Assembly (NCBI RefSeq): GCF_000014425.1
Contig: NC_008530.1
Span: 1,054,001-1,118,000 of the forward strand
Length of the DNA: 64,000 bases
From: Lactobacillus gasseri ATCC 33323 = JCM 1131
GTDB lineage: Bacteria; Bacillota; Bacilli; Lactobacillales; Lactobacillaceae
Direction: 5' to 3'
Positions within the stretch are counted from its first letter, which is position 1, and each line of letters begins with the position of its first letter. Under the pieces are notes generated by a model. That model worked only from the letters and a program-made list of their open reading frames with translations. It was not told where the DNA came from and searched no databases. Below are positions 62,904 to 64,000 of this stretch, piece after piece. A program made the position numbers and the translations under genes.

Positions 62904-63583
62904 TTCAACACTTCCTCAATCATTTTAATTAAGTCATTTATTTTGTTTATCTTATCCTCATCTTTGTTTTTAGCTTTATTTAAATTGGTTTTTAAATTTT
63001 GATAGTACTTAAGTTGATTAGTCCACTTTTTAAAAAAAACAGGATTCTTTTCCTTTAATAAAAATGGGCCAAAAACTAAATCTTTTTCAGAAAGCTCAAC
63101 TTTATTTTTTCCTTGTACAGCTTTAATTATTTCATAAATATGACCAGCTACTTCAATAATTTGCTCAGCTACAATTTCATATTGATGGTCCATCAACCAT
63201 TTTCTAACCAAATGTTCACCAATATTAGCTTCTAAAATTAATGTTGGGTATGCTTTTCCTTCTTGATATGCCGTCTCTAAAAGATTAGTCATTAGCTTTC
63301 CACCCATACCGGCAATCACGACAGTATCAATTTGATCTTCTGTCCTTAAAGTTGCTAAGCCAGAGCCCAATCTTGTTTCAATTTTTTCTTCTAAACCTGC
63401 TTCTTCAATATCTTGTTTTGCATTATTCAAAGGACCTGCAGCAACGTCGCTTGCAATCGCAAAATCTATTTTTCCTTCTTTTACTAATGCAATTGGTAAA
63501 TATGCATGATCAGTACCAATATCAGCCAATCGGCTTTCAGGATCTACCATTTTACCAATTTGAGCTAGTCTTTCTTCTAACAC
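62900..63583 (-). CDS. trmK: tRNA (adenine(22)-N1)-methyltransferase
   Basis: A 227-residue SAM-dependent enzyme methylating A22 of tRNA. RLADIGTDHAYLPIALV binds SAM, VVIAGMGGKLMTNLLE is the catalytic region and LILEANIGEHLVRKWL follows; the C-terminus is a coiled coil of lysines and asparagines. GTG 63581-63583 follows AGAGGTGAG, hence the start VLEERLAQIGK. Gene order sigA-trmK-nif3 is typical for Firmicutes. Confidence 0.9.
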   Translation of the reverse strand: MLEERLAQIGKMVDPESRLADIGTDHAYLPIALVKEGKIDFAIASDVAAGPLNNAKQDIEEAGLEEKIETRLGSGLATLRTEDQIDTVVIAGMGGKLMTNLLETAYQEGKAYPTLILEANIGEHLVRKWLMDHQYEIVAEQIIEVAGHIYEIIKAVQGKNKVELSEKDLVFGPFLLKEKNPVFFKKWTNQLKYYQNLKTNLNKAKNKDEDKINKINDLIKMIEEVLK

Positions 63584-63652
63584 ACTCTCACCTCTTACTA
63601 AAAATTTTAGCATAGATAGTCTAAAACTTAGTTGAAAAATTTTTTATAAGAA

Positions 63653-63687
63653 ACAAGCCTTGCAGCAACTTATACTACAAGGCTTGT
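63653..63687. terminator. Terminator after sigA
   Basis: ACAAGCCTTG (63653-63662) pairs with CAAGGCTTGT (63678-63687), perfect 10 bp, between sigA and trmK. Confidence 0.65.
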
Positions 63688-63702
63688 CTTTATATAAATA
63701 TC

Positions 63703-64000
63703 TTAATCTAAGAAATCCTTTAATTGGTTTGAACGACTTGGGTGACGTAACTTCCGCAAAGCTTTAGCTTCGATCTGTCTGATACGCTCACGAGTTACTC
63801 CAAATACCTTACCAACTTCTTCAAGAGTACGAGTACGTCCATCATCTAGACCGAAACGTAAACGCAACACATTTTCTTCACGGTCAGTTAAAGTATCAAG
63901 AACTTCTTCAAGTTGTTCCTTCAATAGTTCATAAGAAGCATGTTGTTCAGGACTAGTTGCATCTTTATCTTCGATAAAGTCACCTAAGTGAGAATCATCT
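63703..64000 (-). CDS. sigA: RNA polymerase primary sigma factor, C-terminal part (runs off right edge)
   Basis: The last 98 residues of the housekeeping sigma factor. [19 protein letters not shown] is the end of region 3, then [24 protein letters not shown] (region 4.1) and [22 protein letters not shown] (region 4.2, -35 recognition). Ends SNQLKDFLD as in other lactobacillus SigA/RpoD. The rest lies beyond the window. Confidence 0.95.
   Translation of the reverse strand, partial: DDSHLGDFIEDKDATSPEQHASYELLKEQLEEVLDTLTDREENVLRLRFGLDDGRTRTLEEVGKVFGVTRERIRQIEAKALRKLRHPSRSNQLKDFLD

Noticed and set aside
1-64000. CRISPR arrays, IS elements, prophage, tRNA and rRNA genes
   Set aside because: No regularly spaced repeats, transposase or phage genes, or cloverleaf sequences were noticed; a program scan for tRNA would be needed to exclude them formally.

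Overview
The window is an AT-rich, gene-dense bacterial chromosome segment that reads as a Lactobacillus of the gasseri/johnsonii/taiwanensis type (inference from gene content and protein style; no 16S or tRNA gene lies in the window). Supporting marks are PepO and PepT peptidases, a PyrR-controlled pyr cluster with two pyrR genes, an Rgg regulator, an LPxTG-like surface nucleotidase, Firmicutes-type ribosome binding sites and many strong U-tailed hairpins.

Layout. 1-6.6 kb is an accessory stretch: a partial acetyltransferase, a RelB/DinJ-YafQ toxin-antitoxin pair with a perfect 28-bp operator palindrome, a Fic protein, a tyrosine phosphatase, and a tight minus-strand run of small orphan genes (MazG-like, DUF6176, DUF2785, a frameshifted GNAT, small membrane proteins). 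6.6-11.4 kb has two ABC half-exporters, a nitroreductase and an Rgg regulator. 11.5-19.8 kb has an SPFH protein, a DUF975 membrane protein, acetyltransferases, the cell-wall nucleotidase, an rpiB-like pseudogene and small orphans. 19.1-22.7 kb has a nitroreductase and a flavin-dependent reductase with a divergent LysR gene and a perfect CcpA (cre) site. 22.7-29 kb is the aspartate-to-threonine pathway (thrB, hom, thrC, asd, aspartokinase). 29-38.9 kb has pepO, a MacB/FtsX-type ABC pair, an AlkD-like protein overlapped by an unlisted 52-codon membrane ORF, PEP carboxylase and a nicotinamidase-like enzyme. 39-49.5 kb is pyrimidine biosynthesis: minus-strand pyrD, pyrR, pyrB, pyrC, carA, carB, second pyrR, and plus-strand pyrF-pyrE. 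49.7-60.5 kb holds a hydrolase/membrane fusion, a HAD phosphatase, a DUF218 protein, an RsmF-type methyltransferase broken by an in-frame stop, signal peptidase I and a GntR-ABC operon. 60.8-64 kb is sigA(partial)-trmK-nif3-pepT.

How it works together. PEP carboxylase supplies oxaloacetate (hence aspartate), which feeds both threonine synthesis and carbamoyl-aspartate in the pyr cluster. The pyr genes carry four RNA hairpins with the CNGNGA hexaloop bound by PyrR: three precede terminators (pyrR, pyrB, pyrF), while the fourth sits directly on the pyrD ribosome binding site with no terminator. That suggests pyrD is repressed at translation rather than by attenuation, and it is the most interesting regulatory signal here.

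Several genes look broken or decaying: two GNAT/membrane frameshifts, the amber-interrupted rsmF, the start-less rpiB-like gene and several C-terminal scraps. I see no CRISPR array, tRNA, rRNA, IS element or prophage.
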